54,285 nucleotides of DNA from Tetrahymena thermophila SB210 (Eukaryota > Ciliophora > Oligohymenophorea > Hymenostomatida > Tetrahymenidae), in the NCBI RefSeq assembly GCF_000189635.1, contig NW_002476041.1, forward strand, positions 1,519 to 55,803, in the 5' to 3' direction. Positions within the stretch are counted from its first letter, which is position 1, and each line of letters opens with the position of its first letter. Of the stretch, positions 24,018 to 36,500 are shown piece by piece. Position numbers and translations under genes: made by a program. The notes under the pieces are model-generated. The model did no database searches and was not told the origin of the DNA. It saw only the letters and a program-made list of their open reading frames with translations.

Positions 24018-27000
24018 ATGGCATAAAGATTTCTCTTAAGAAAAAAAATTGAAGATGTAATTAATTTTTTTGTTATTTTATATTCTAATCTATTATTTTT
24101 TTTTAGTTATTAAACTCTCCTCTATAATATCTTACTCATTTAGATCTTGAGCTGAAGTAAAATTTATTGAATATTTATCTATTATTTTTTAATATTACCT
24201 AGTATTCAGTCACTCTTATTATTTAATATTTTTCTTTTTGTACAAGCAAATAAGCTTTTCACATAAATACTACATACATAATTAATCTATTTCATTTGAT
24301 TCCTTAATTTTCAATTATTTTTATACTATTTTTTTTTGAAATAAACTAAATTATTAATTTTTACAAATATAGTGATTATAGGTATACATATTCAGAATTT
24401 AAAGAGTAGGATGTATCAAACTTATGGAATGTCTTTAAGAAATGTTCTTAACTTTAATAGTTATCATTTAATGTGAAGTTAAATTAGTTCTTTATTTTTA
24501 TATACAATTTAAATAATATTTTTTTTATTCCTTATTTGCTTGATATGAACAAAACATACTTCAATTTTTTATTTTTTATAAAAAATAAAACTAAATCTCA
24601 TATTATAGCCAAATTTCATTTTTTTTAAAGATGAATTTAAAACAATTAAATGTTGGGATAATCATAAATAAAAGAATTTACAGCATAATATTAATTTATT
24701 TCTCATTTATTTTATATTACATTTTTAAAATTAACTAATAAGTGCATATTAAAATATTTAAAAGCCGTTTTAATCTTAGTAGAAGTGAATTATAACGTTT
24801 ATGCTTAGTTATAGGAAAGTGTTCTAAATTAGAAAATCTATCTATTAACTTGTAAGGATAATTGTTTTATTTTAATAATAATAATAATAATAAATGAAGT
24901 TTTTTTTATAATATTTTACTTTTTCAGGCTATTTTAGTGAATCTTTAAATTTTAATAAGTTTTTTATATTTAAATTAATCCTTTTAATTTTCTTCTTTGA
25001 ATTTTTCAAACTGATTAATTTTTGTAATAATATACTAACAGAAATTATATTGATCAGAAGGAAGCTTCGTCCATAATTCCATCTTTAGCTAAATTAAATA
25101 AACTATCAAGCTTGAAACTTGTCATTCGGTAAAAAAGATTATTATTGCTTTTTAGTTTTCTATTTCTTTAAAATTATATTCCTTTTTCCATACTCTTGAT
25201 ATTACAAGAAGATTAATTTATTTTATTTTGCTATTTTATAATTTAAATAAATAAGATAAGATTTTAATTTTTATTTGATTAAATTTTTTAAAGTAAGAAA
25301 AAATCACAAATTTATGTTTTTATAATAAAAGTAATAGCTGTTATGATGGTAGTATTTTAGAATTAGGTTAATATCTTGCAAAATTTTGTAATCTTTTGAA
25401 TTTAGATCTAAGTATTTTGTAAAATATTATTTAATTAAATATTTGTTTTGTTTATCTTATAATAATTTACTTTGTCTTTATTGCATATTTCTCTTAAAAT
25501 TTGTTTTTTCGGCATTGCTTAATAAATATATTATATAAATAATTAAAAGTTACAATGACTTTGGCATTAAGGGTGTAAAAAATTTATGCTCTGGTATTGA
25601 AAAGTAATCAAAGCTCTAAAATTTGACTCTATCTTTAAAGTAAAATAATCAGATAATTGTCATTTCTATTTTATTTAAGGGGGAAGTTTCATAAATTTAT
25701 TCCACAAAGTTTAAAAATTAAAGCGTTTTAAGGGAGAGGATTTATTAACATTTGAAAAAATGCATTATTACTTTTTATTTCCCCCTAAAAATAATAAAAG
25801 ATATTAATATTTTTATACAAACTTAGTATTTACTTACTTATTTATTTATTTGAGAAAGTTTATTAAATATAATTTTATTAAATATTAATTGATCTAGTTA
25901 ATATATGCCATAGTATATGCTTAATAATGAGAGTACTTAAATCCTATCCTTTACTTTAGAAAAGTTTACAAATCTCTAATAGCTAAGACTAAACTTTGAG
26001 TAATATTTTATATTTTTTTCTAAAACCTAAATTAATAACTTTTATTTGTTATAAATAATTTTTTTCCCTAATTTATTCATTAGTTTTTTTGATCAATTTA
26101 AACATCTTATAATTATTAATTTTATTCTTTCAAAGAATTTAAACAAATTGAATAAACTTTTATATGTTAATAAATTTGATTCCTATTCTTTTTTTGTTTC
26201 TCCACTGATCAATCCTTAATAAAATATATTAAATGTAATAATAGATGTAATATGATTGGTGCAAAAGGACTACTAGATTTAGGAAATAGCGTAGCTAAAT
26301 TAACAAATCTCTATGATTTAGCTCTAAACTTAAGGTAAAATAGGAAATTTTTTAGACGTTGAGGTTCAATATTTTAATTTTAATATAGTTTTGTTTATTC
26401 ATATAATAATCAATTAATTAAAATAGAAAATTTATATGTTTTTAAATAAAAAGCGAAAATTAATTAGGAGCTGAAGAAATTAAAGGTTTATGTGAAGGTC
26501 TAGCAAAAAGCATTAGTATCTCAAAATTAACACTTGATCTTAAGTAAGCAACTTTTTCAATTTATTTAACAAAATTAAACCAAAAATATAAAAACTTTAT
26601 TATTCATTATTCATTCATCATATTTTAATATTTTTATTGACTTAATTTTATATTTAAGGATAAAATAAATATTTTGTAAATATAAAAAAGAAAAAATAAA
26701 ATTTATGGAGATACTCTTCTAGAATTAGCCTAATTTTTGCAACAAAATACTAAACTAAAATATCTGAATATAGATTTGTAGTAAAAAATTTATAATTTAT
26801 TTTTTTTAATTTAAAAATTGATTTTACTTCATTTATTTATTTGTTTATCAATCAATAAATCTATCTATCTAATATATTTACTCATCAAATTGAAATTTAT
26901 GATTTTCTTGTTTTTTTATATAAAAAAAAATTATTATTTATCCTAAATATAAAATAGATAAAACTATATTGAATAAGATGGTATTTCAGACTTTGGTCTA

Positions 27001-29078
27001 TCGTTAGCAAATTGCACTAATCTTTCAGATATAGCTCTCTAATTAGAGTAATAACCAATTTAAAATATTTTTGATAATTTTTGTTATAAATTTACATAAA
27101 ATTCTGAATCTAAGACTTACTTTTTTCTTTAAAGCATAACTACACTACTTTCATTTTATTCTTTTAGCATTTTTATTTTCATCTTAAGGATATTAATTTT
27201 TAATTAATATTACAAATTGAAGGCAATTAAATGAAGAAGGCATATAAGATTTGTGTATTACTATTTCAAAGAATAATAATCTTTAAAATTTACAACTACA
27301 GCTCAAGTAAATAATTTTGTTTGGCTCTTATGGATTTTAATCATATACTAATAATATCTTAAATGAATTTGAATCTTATATTTTAATTACTATAAATCCT
27401 CATTAATTAAAGTAAAATAAATAAAGAATATTATTTATGGCAAGCTTTAATCAAAAAATAAATTAAAAGTTAGGACAGATCCTTAATTAATTAATAAATA
27501 AATAGGGATCTACAGTATACTTATTTTTATTAATTTTAACTTCTTTATTTGTTTAAATTAATTTCATACTTAAAATTTTTCAAATTGTAAATTAAAATAA
27601 TAATTAAATAATAAAAATATAAAAAGCACTAAAAAACTCAATGATGATGCTTTAGTATAAAATTTAAGTTTTGATTTTAAAAATCCCTTGAAATTACAAA
27701 GTTTTTCTATTAATTTGAGGTAAAATTGAATAAAATAACTATATTTATTTCTAATATAGATTAATAAAAAAATTACTTATTTTATTTACCTATTCATCTT
27801 GTTTTATTTATTTTCTAATTTTTTATTTAATTAAAATTTATTTTTTTCAAAGTGAGGAAATAATTTGCGAAAGTAGTTCATCATAGTTGTTTTCTTGTCT
27901 ATCTAAATGTGTTAATCTCAAAAATTTAAAACTTTGCATCAAGTAATTACATATTTATTTCTATTCTTGAGTTATTTAAAAAGCTTAAAAATGGAGGTTT
28001 TTTAAGTATTATTGAATTTTTTTAATCATTTTTATTAATTTAATATTTGAAATTGAACATTTCCTTGGTTTAAATAAATAGTTTTCTATGATATAATATT
28101 AATTTTAAATATTTAAAAGGAACAATTAAATAGGGGCTTTAGGCACTAAAAATTTAGCATCTGCTCTATAAAATTTTACTAATCTCTCAATACTCGAACT
28201 TGAACTTCAGTAATAAATTTTTTTGAAAATTTTAGAGATTAATTTAAAAAAAAAAAAATTTAGAAATGAAAGCCTGATTAATTTGTTGAAAATTGAATTG
28301 TTCTTTTAATCAAATAATTAATTATTAAAATAGATATTATGAATAATTTTAATTTTCAAATAAATATTTATCAATTAAAGCTTTATATTATATAAACTTA
28401 TAGCTCTTGTGGACTAGATAAAGACTAAGCGTTAGCATTATCTTAAGCTTTCGAAAGATGCACTTATCTTAAGTACTTAAAACTAATTCTTGAGTAAAAA
28501 TTATTTTATCAAATTGAAACAAAAATCTAAATGCTATTTTATTTTAGCCAGTCAAATTAATATTTTTATTTTTTTTGTCAATTATTATTTTTTACATCAA
28601 TTTGATCAATTAAAATATTATAGCTAGACACTTCTTCCTTATTTTTAAATTTGAAAGTTGTATTTTAATTTTAAACTTGATTAAAAATTCTTCTTTATTC
28701 CATTTAATTGTAATATTTACGTTTAATAAATAATCAAAAGTGAAAATCAAATTACTAATGAAGGTTTATAAAAGATTGTTTATGCTTTAGGAAAGTGTAT
28801 TTATCTCAATACTCTTGTACTCACTATTTAGTAAAACTTTTTTTTTATATTTTTTTTAACTTATTAAAGTTTAGGATTAATATTAGCAAAATAAATATTA
28901 AATCCTCAATTTTATTCATTTAAATTATTTTTAATTTTTAAATTTGATAATAAATTTAAATAAATAAATAAATATAAATAGGGAGTGTAAGATCATAAAA
29001 AATTAAAGTTAGTTAACTTTGTTAAGATAAATAATCTTAAAAATGAAGAGAATGACAAAGAAAGTAGGATATTTTTGA
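24018..29078 (+). CDS. LRR gene 5, 19 exons, more diverged repeats
   Basis: The leader exons are 24018-24056 (39 nt, begins MAQRFLL) and 24107-24156 (50 nt, LRR-like LTHLDLELK end). LRR exons are 24373-24477, 24765-24851, 25042-25128, 25332-25418, 25550-25639, 25898-25999, 26245-26334, 26454-26543, 26691-26780, 26958-27047, 27223-27306, 27627-27719, 27853-27942, 28120-28209, 28404-28493 and 28741-28830. The terminal exon 28982-29078 has a basic tail and TGA. The sum is 547 codons including stop, in frame. Exon sizes vary more (84-105 nt) and the NxIGxxG core is often replaced, so this looks like an older or faster-changing copy. The donor at 24478 is GTTAAA and the start of the exon at 25898 is a best guess. 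Function is unknown. Confidence 0.76.
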
Positions 29079-30556
29079 TTTATTTGCAAAGCTAGTTTTA
29101 TTTTTTTTATCTCAGAAAAAATCTCAAAAACACAACATATCAAATAAAATTTGAAAATAAATGACAAATAATTTGTGAAGATTTAAGTTCCATAAAAGTT
29201 TTATTTAAATGTTCGAATATCAGTTATATAAATTAAGTAACATAATGAACAAAAATTTATTTATCTACTTTTTCATAAATTCATAAATTTTCTTATTTAG
29301 AAAAATAAATTTTTTAAAAAGATTTATCTTAAAACCATGATTTCTATAAATTATAAATGAGGTAATTAATGGTAAAATTAAAGATTTGAAAAAACTAAAT
29401 TTGAATATTTTAAAAAAATTGAGATTCTTATTTTTTGAAAAAATTGTATTCAAAAATGAATGGAATACATAAATAATTATCTCAAAAAGTATCTATCTAT
29501 TTTTGTAAATATTTTAATTAAAATTCCACTCATAATTAATTTAGTTAATACTATTAAGTTACCATGAGAACTATTGTGATCATCAAATTTTATTGTATGT
29601 CTGAAAACAGTAAAAAAATAAATAAAATTTTAAAATATTAATGAAGACTTATCAAGATAAGTTTAGTAAAAAATGTACTTCACAGAGATTATTAATACTT
29701 ATTCACTTTCTAACAAAGATATAATATTAGCAAAGTTATCAACACATAGATATGTAGATAAATTTGTAAAAATTTTGATAAGGATAAAGCGAATTTTAAG
29801 ATTTATAGAAAATAAATAGAAAATTTCAATTCTAAATTCTATTATTCATCATATTTAAATTTCCATATTGTATTATTTGATATTCTTGGATTCTATATTT
29901 ATATTATTCTTTACCAATAAAAATTTTATTAATTTATTTTTATTTTATAATTTAAATTCATAAAAAGACATTTTATTTATTTAATTGTTTATTTATTATT
30001 TTGTAAAAAATTGAAAAATTTTTAATTAATTGACAAGAGATTTGTTTCATTATTTATTTTTCAAATAAATATCCATATTACAATTTAATTATAATAATAG
30101 AAAAGCTTTTTTTAATAGAAATAAATATTTCTAAATTAAGATTTTGATAGAAGTCAAAAAGTATTGATAGAGATGATTATATGATTTTTAATATAATGAA
30201 AAGAATGAAGTAAAATAAATACAAAGAAGATAAAAAATAAATAAAATTAAAAAACAAATATTTAATTGAATTGAGAAAAAAAATAAATGCTTGAAAATAT
30301 AAATATTTATTTCTATATAAATTATAAAATATTTTTATAGGTTTCTGGAGATAAATACAAAATAAATATTTAATCATAAATGAATGCGTTTATAATAATT
30401 AATATGTGAGTGAGTATTTGTGTATGTGAGTGTGAGTGGAATTTATAAATGAATGGGAGAGATTAGTTAAGTTAATTGAAGAAGTTAATTTGTCATTTTT
30501 AATAAATGAAAGAATCAATTATTTTATTAATTTATTTATTAAGGCTTCTTTTTTAT
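29079..30556. other. Convergent intergenic region, no gene seen
   Basis: About 1.5 kb between the 3' ends of LRR gene 5 (plus) and the giant gene (minus). It is very A/T-rich. Short ORFs here have low-complexity Lys/Phe/Ile content and no splice context, so I do not call them. Confidence 0.55.
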
Positions 30557-33500
30557 TCAAGAGTAGTCTCTTTAGTCTAAATCTCCCATGTTATCATTCT
30601 GTTGTGGGTGATATTACATTTATTATTGTTACATGAGTTAATTATCCATTGTATTTGGGTCTTAGAAAGGAACGGGATTGTGGGCTGTGTAGGGCTAATT
30701 GTTTCTTTGGTAATGGGCTTACTGTCTCCTGTTTTAATTTTATTCATAAATAAATATTAATCACAAAAAATTTTTTTAATGTATTTTTACGATCCAAATG
30801 GATTTTTATGTTGTTGGTATCCATGTCCACCTTTGTTAGGAGTGTTTCCATTGTTATTATTGTTCATGGCATTCTAGTTTCCTCTCTGGAATTTATTGTA
30901 ATTTTCTATGTTTTTATTAAAAATTTATTAATTTCTTGAGATTTTTTGTTAAACTTACATTGTTATTGATTCTAATTATTTGGATTATTATTGTTGTATT
31001 GAGATCCACCGTATCCTTGGTTGTTGTTATTATTGTATCTGGGTTGTCTCTGTAAAAATTAAAATAATTTTTTAAAATAATAATTTAAAAAGATAAAAAA
31101 ATTTACGTTCATATTGTTGGCTCCACTTTGATTACTGTTTTAGTTGTGTTGGGGATTGTGAGAGTACTGTCTACCCATGTTTTAATTATTGTAATTTTAT
31201 AGGTTCATATTTTATTACTAGTTAGGCATTTATCCTGGGTGAGGAGTAGGTGGAATATTAGGCATTCCTTTTTAGTATGAGTTCGAATTTTGGTTGTTCA
31301 TTCCGTATTGTGGGTTCTTATTTTGGTTTGGAGCATTTCTAATGTATTGAGAATTACCTTGTTGGTTAGATTGATTCCATTATTAACCTTACATATGTCC
31401 TTGTTATTAATGACCATGATACTGCTGGGGATGAGATGGTTGCATTTAGCTTTGGTTACCAATTTGGTGGGGAACAGGAGGAGGGGGAATTAAATTTTGT
31501 TATTATTGAGGAGGGTAGGGCTTATTCTGATAGTTTGGTTATGTTTAAGGAGGTTGTTATTGTTGCTGAGCTTAATTAGGGAATGGGGGTTGGATTTAAG
31601 GATTCATTTCGTAAGCAGGTTTAGAGCGTTGACTGATTATTAATTATTAAAGGTTAGGATCAATATTAGGATTTTAGTTTTGAGCTGAGCCTGATTCATT
31701 CAAATTGCCTTATGTTTGATTTGAATGCATGAATGGAGGGGCTTAACCTGGTAAAGGAGGTTATTTTTAATTTGAACCCATTTTATGATATTATTACTGT
31801 GGAGGAGGAATTTAAACAGTGGGAGGCTAACTAGATTAAAGAGTGCTGCTTTAAGCTGAAGGAGTTCCTGCATTATCATTTTCTAATAACATTTTAAGCT
31901 AATCTAAGTCATCAAAATCAAAGAGCTCTAAATTGGACTCGTTGATCATTTAGGAATTAGAAATATCATTCAAGTCATGAGATAGATCTTTCTTTTCGTT
32001 ATCCTGTTGCTCTATGCTCATATTGTTTTAAACAAGAGGAGAAGGAGCAATTTGTTAAGGTGGTACTTGCTGGTTGTAGTTGATAGGATTTCCAGAGTGA
32101 AGGTGATGGTGTGGTTATTGCTATTATTGATGAGGTCCTCCCATTTGCATGTGGGTAGGAGTAGAGTTCAAATTATAATTTGGCATAGTGTTTGAGAAGG
32201 ATTAATTTGAGTGGTTGAATGGCATCTAACTTGGAGGAACAATAGGAATGTTAGAAGGAAATCCTTGCTAGTTAATTTAAGGAATTGGTGGTGGTGGTGG
32301 TTGTTATCTCTAATAACTATTGTATTGTCCTTGATAAGGCTGTTATTAGTGATGTCCATGAGCTTAGTAGCTATGAGGTTGGCTCAAGTGATCGAAAGAA
32401 GGCTGTTTGTCATCTAGACTTGGTTAAGGAACATCAGCAGTAGGAAGCTCTTAGATTTATTGTTGAATCTAAAAATTAAATTAAATGAATAAATATTTGA
32501 TTTGTTAGAATTAATTACTTAGTTAAAATCAATGATGTCTAATTTAAGATCTTATTGGCTATCCTCGTTGTATCTAAAGTTAATTTAATTAAATTGTAGT
32601 TTAGGATTTGTTTGCTGAATAAATTTTGTATTACTTGTCATCGAAAATAGAATCTCTCTTACTCATAATATTTTCATCATCTTCATTATCTGAAATGATA
32701 GGACTAATCCCTTGCAAGGAGTTTGGAGGATTTAAGTTTGTGCAGAATTTAACAAACTCGTAATTATTTGGTTCATCAGGTTTTGGCTCGCTCATTTTCT
32801 TTGTTATTACAAAATATTGAACAGCAGCATTGTCAGAGTTAAAAGGTTTGATATCAAATTTATAGTCTGTCTTCTTAATCTGGCTTTCAGTGAAAACATT
32901 GAAAAATACTGAACCAATCTTGTATCCTAAAACCTAATAAAATAAAAAACAATTAAATAAGTGCATTAAGAAATAGAAGAAAATTAATCTAAATTTGTTT
33001 AAAAAAATGAATGATTGATTAAGCTGATTTTAAATGAATAGATTTATAAAAAGTAAAAATTAAAATTAGTATTAGGAATAAGTTATAAAATAATTTTAAA
33101 AAATTAATAGGTAAAATGATTAATTTTTTACCTTCTTTTTTTCATCCTACTATTTGATTAACTGTAAGAAGTTTTCTGAATCTTTTTTTGGATTTTGGAC
33201 CTCTATCCAACCCTTCATTACCATAAGTTATGGCTTTGATTTAGATCTAGATGTATATGTAGATATGTAGGAATTGACATCATCGAATCCTGTATAGGCA
33301 CACTTAACCTCTAGATTTTATATTAATTAGGTTAGAGGGAACTAGTTAAGTTTTTTGATAGGTTCTAAGGTGTGCATGTAGATTTTAATTGAATCCATAT
33401 TTTTTTATGGTTTGATTGATGATGAACAGATTCTTACAATCGAGTCTTCTGGGATTGGAACATCTAGCTCTTCTTCCATTTAATTCTGATAAGCTTCTTT

Positions 33501-36500
33501 GTTCGTGAATGAATCACTCTTTTACTTTAAGCTGCTTGAGTTCTTTTAGTAAAGGTTATCTTTTTCTGCATCATTTTGATAGTTTATGCTGCTGTTGTTT
33601 TATTGGTTATTGTTAACTTTATTGTTGCTGTTATTGCTGTTGTTTTGGTTGGTTTCAGACAAAGTTCCAGCAGGGTTTTGGTCATAGTCGAAGTCAAAAT
33701 ATTGTTAGTTTATTTTTTAGATATCCATTTCTACTTCTCCTCCTTAGACTCCTTCTTCTTCTTCGTCTGGGTTATACAAAAGTTCTGTACCCTGACTTTG
33801 CTAGTTGCTATTGCTTGCCTTGTCGAATGTGTATAATTTGCTCTCGGAATTAAAGATATTCTAAATTTATTCAATATTTTCATCATCCTGCTTATTGATG
33901 CTTGATTTGGGCGTTTGCTTGTCCTCATTTGTACTCTATTTATTTATTTTTGAACGAAATAAATTAAACCAAATGAAAATGTAAAATTATTTATTTTTTA
34001 ATTAATTAAGTAAATATTAAATAATTCAATAAATAAATAAGTTAATTAATCAATTCATGCATACTTGGTGGCTTTGACTGAAGCTCTAGGGCGATTGCTG
34101 CTTTTATTCTTGCTTTTTATTTTCAAAGTCAATAAATGTGCTTTTTTTGTTAATTTTGATGTCGTCGTCAAAGCTAAGGCTTTGGTTTCTACCCTTATAT
34201 AAATCCTTGGAAAGTTCTTGCTAAGCAACATTTTTGCTCTGAATTTCTTCATTTTCAGACTCATCTGAGAAGTTTGCTTATTGGTTTCTTCTCTTGCGGT
34301 TATTTGTCTGCTAATAATTTTAATTGTTTTTCTTATTTTGCTGGTCTTCTTTGAATTTATTTTAGAAGCTATTTTAGCTATTATTTACACTGTTGCTATT
34401 ATATTTGTTGTTATCCTTTTACCTATTGTTGTTATTATTGTTATTACTATTGCTATTATTATTGTTATTAGTGTTATTGTTGCCACTATTTGTATTGTTA
34501 TTGCTTTTGCTGCTATCGTTCTTCTGTATCAGCATTGAGAGAACACTATTTGAGTTATGACTGCTGCTGCTGCTTTGCTATTTATTATTTTATTATAAAC
34601 AAATGAAAATTTAAATATATTTTTTTTATTTCTTACTTATGCATTCTATGAAGATGCGTTATTGCCAGAAGTAATTCCAGGGATAGAAGGCAAAGGATCA
34701 AATTGCTTAATTTTTTTCTAAAGCTGAGGTTCCTTTGTTGAATTAAGATTTTTTTAGAGTTGAGAAGATGCTTGTGCGCTTTGCTAAGATGAATTGCGTG
34801 AAGTTTAGTTATAATTATTATTTGATAAATTTGCAGATTGAGCATTTTTGTTATTTGATGAAGGCTAGGTGCTTTTGGGGTTATTTTAGGCTGCTGATGA
34901 GCTTTCTTGTTATTAGACCTATTAATTATTGATTTGCTTCTCAATAGCTTCTAACCTTGAGTCTTATTAATTCATCAGCTTTTCTAATGAACTCATTTGG
35001 AGCCCTTTTGAAACTAATTTTTTACTGATCTGAGGATAAGCGCTTAGTTTGCTAAAAAGATTTGTAAATTGTTGAGCTTTTATTAGATATTTCTTTCTGT
35101 CTTTATTTAATTCGCCAAAGAGTTAATTTTCTATTGCTTTAATGTTATTCAAACACTTTGAGAAGACTTCGTTTTACATAAATGTTTTCTTGAGGTTTTC
35201 TAAAGTTTTACTTCTGTCTCCATCACTCACTTGTTCTGGTTTAGCCTTTTGCTCTAAATTAGCACTATCATGATCGTCGTCTCCTTCATCTTCGCTGTTT
35301 TCTTCTTGACTTTCAGCTACTTTCTTGCTATTCTCACTCACCTGCTTATTGTTCTACTTCGCCTTTTGCTTTTGTTTATTCTCAGCTGCTACTGTTTCTT
35401 CTTTTGTTTGATGCTTAGTAAAATAAACATAATCTGAGTCTATCAGCTTAGTTTTATTTCTTGTGCTTTTTTGTCTCAGTCCAGTCACTTATTATCCAGA
35501 TTTTTCACTCTTTGAGTCGTTATTGTTAGTCTCCTAATTATTCTCTTAACTCTCAAGCTCTATGACTTAGCTCTATTTAACATTCCCTTTTTGCTTTCTT
35601 TATTTTTACTCTTGCAACTTCGCTTGCTGCTTTCTTGATTATTTCGAACCTTGCTGAGAAGAAGTAGCTTGTATCTACTTTGAAGATTCGTTGGTTGTTT
35701 CCTTAATAAAATAGCTGAGATCCTCTTCTCTCTTGTAATTGGAAGCAAATTTATTGAGATTTCTAAAAGGGAATTTTATCATATTCTTAAAGCTAAGTTT
35801 TTCTTGAGAATTAGATGATAGATTGACTTTGTATTCTATGAGAATATCGCTAATATCAATGCAATTTTATATTTTCACAGAATCATCTACCAAATCTGGG
35901 TTTTTAATCTTGTTGAATTAATCTAAATGCTTGTGGATTGAAATAAAAATATTTTCAAGCTTGATCATCTTTGATTTCATAAACACCACACTTTGATGCA
36001 GCTTAAGAATATCCTGCGTGATTTAGTATCCTTCCTGGAGTAGATTCTTTAGCTGTTAGAATGTGACCAACGAGTCATCAGAGAGTTTCTCAATATCCAT
36101 TTTGTTGTTGTTCTCTCCAGAATCTGAACTAGAGCAGTTCTTTATAATTTAGTAAGCAGATTAAACCTCATTTTTCCACTTCAATCCCTATTCAAAGAGA
36201 GTCTTGTATTAATTCCTCTAAACTTCATTTAAATTATTGGTATCTGATTCATTTTATTGCTATTATTATTGTGATTCTTCTTCATCCATCAAAGAAAGAT
36301 CACTTTCAATTTGAATAAGATCAGTCTTTTTCTAGTTACCTTTTTAATTATTATTGTTTCTTCCGTTACCATCATCATCGTTGTTATCATCTCTGCCATC
36401 TTTGTCAGTTTTGCTATCATCATCATTATCATCTTCGTCTTCATCATCATCATCATCGTCGTCTTCATCATCGTCCTCCTCATCCTCTTCATCTTCATCT

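Noticed and set aside
29265..30636. Small ORFs in the gap between LRR gene 5 and the giant gene
   Set aside because: They are low-complexity Phe/Lys/Ile sequences with no motifs; the one at 30436-30636 overlaps the last exon of the giant gene on the other strand.
33576..34538. Several ORFs of 65-86 residues on both strands at 33.5-34.5 kb
   Set aside because: They are shadows of Asn/Ser-rich exons of the giant gene read under the standard code; the ciliate-code frame explains the sequence better.
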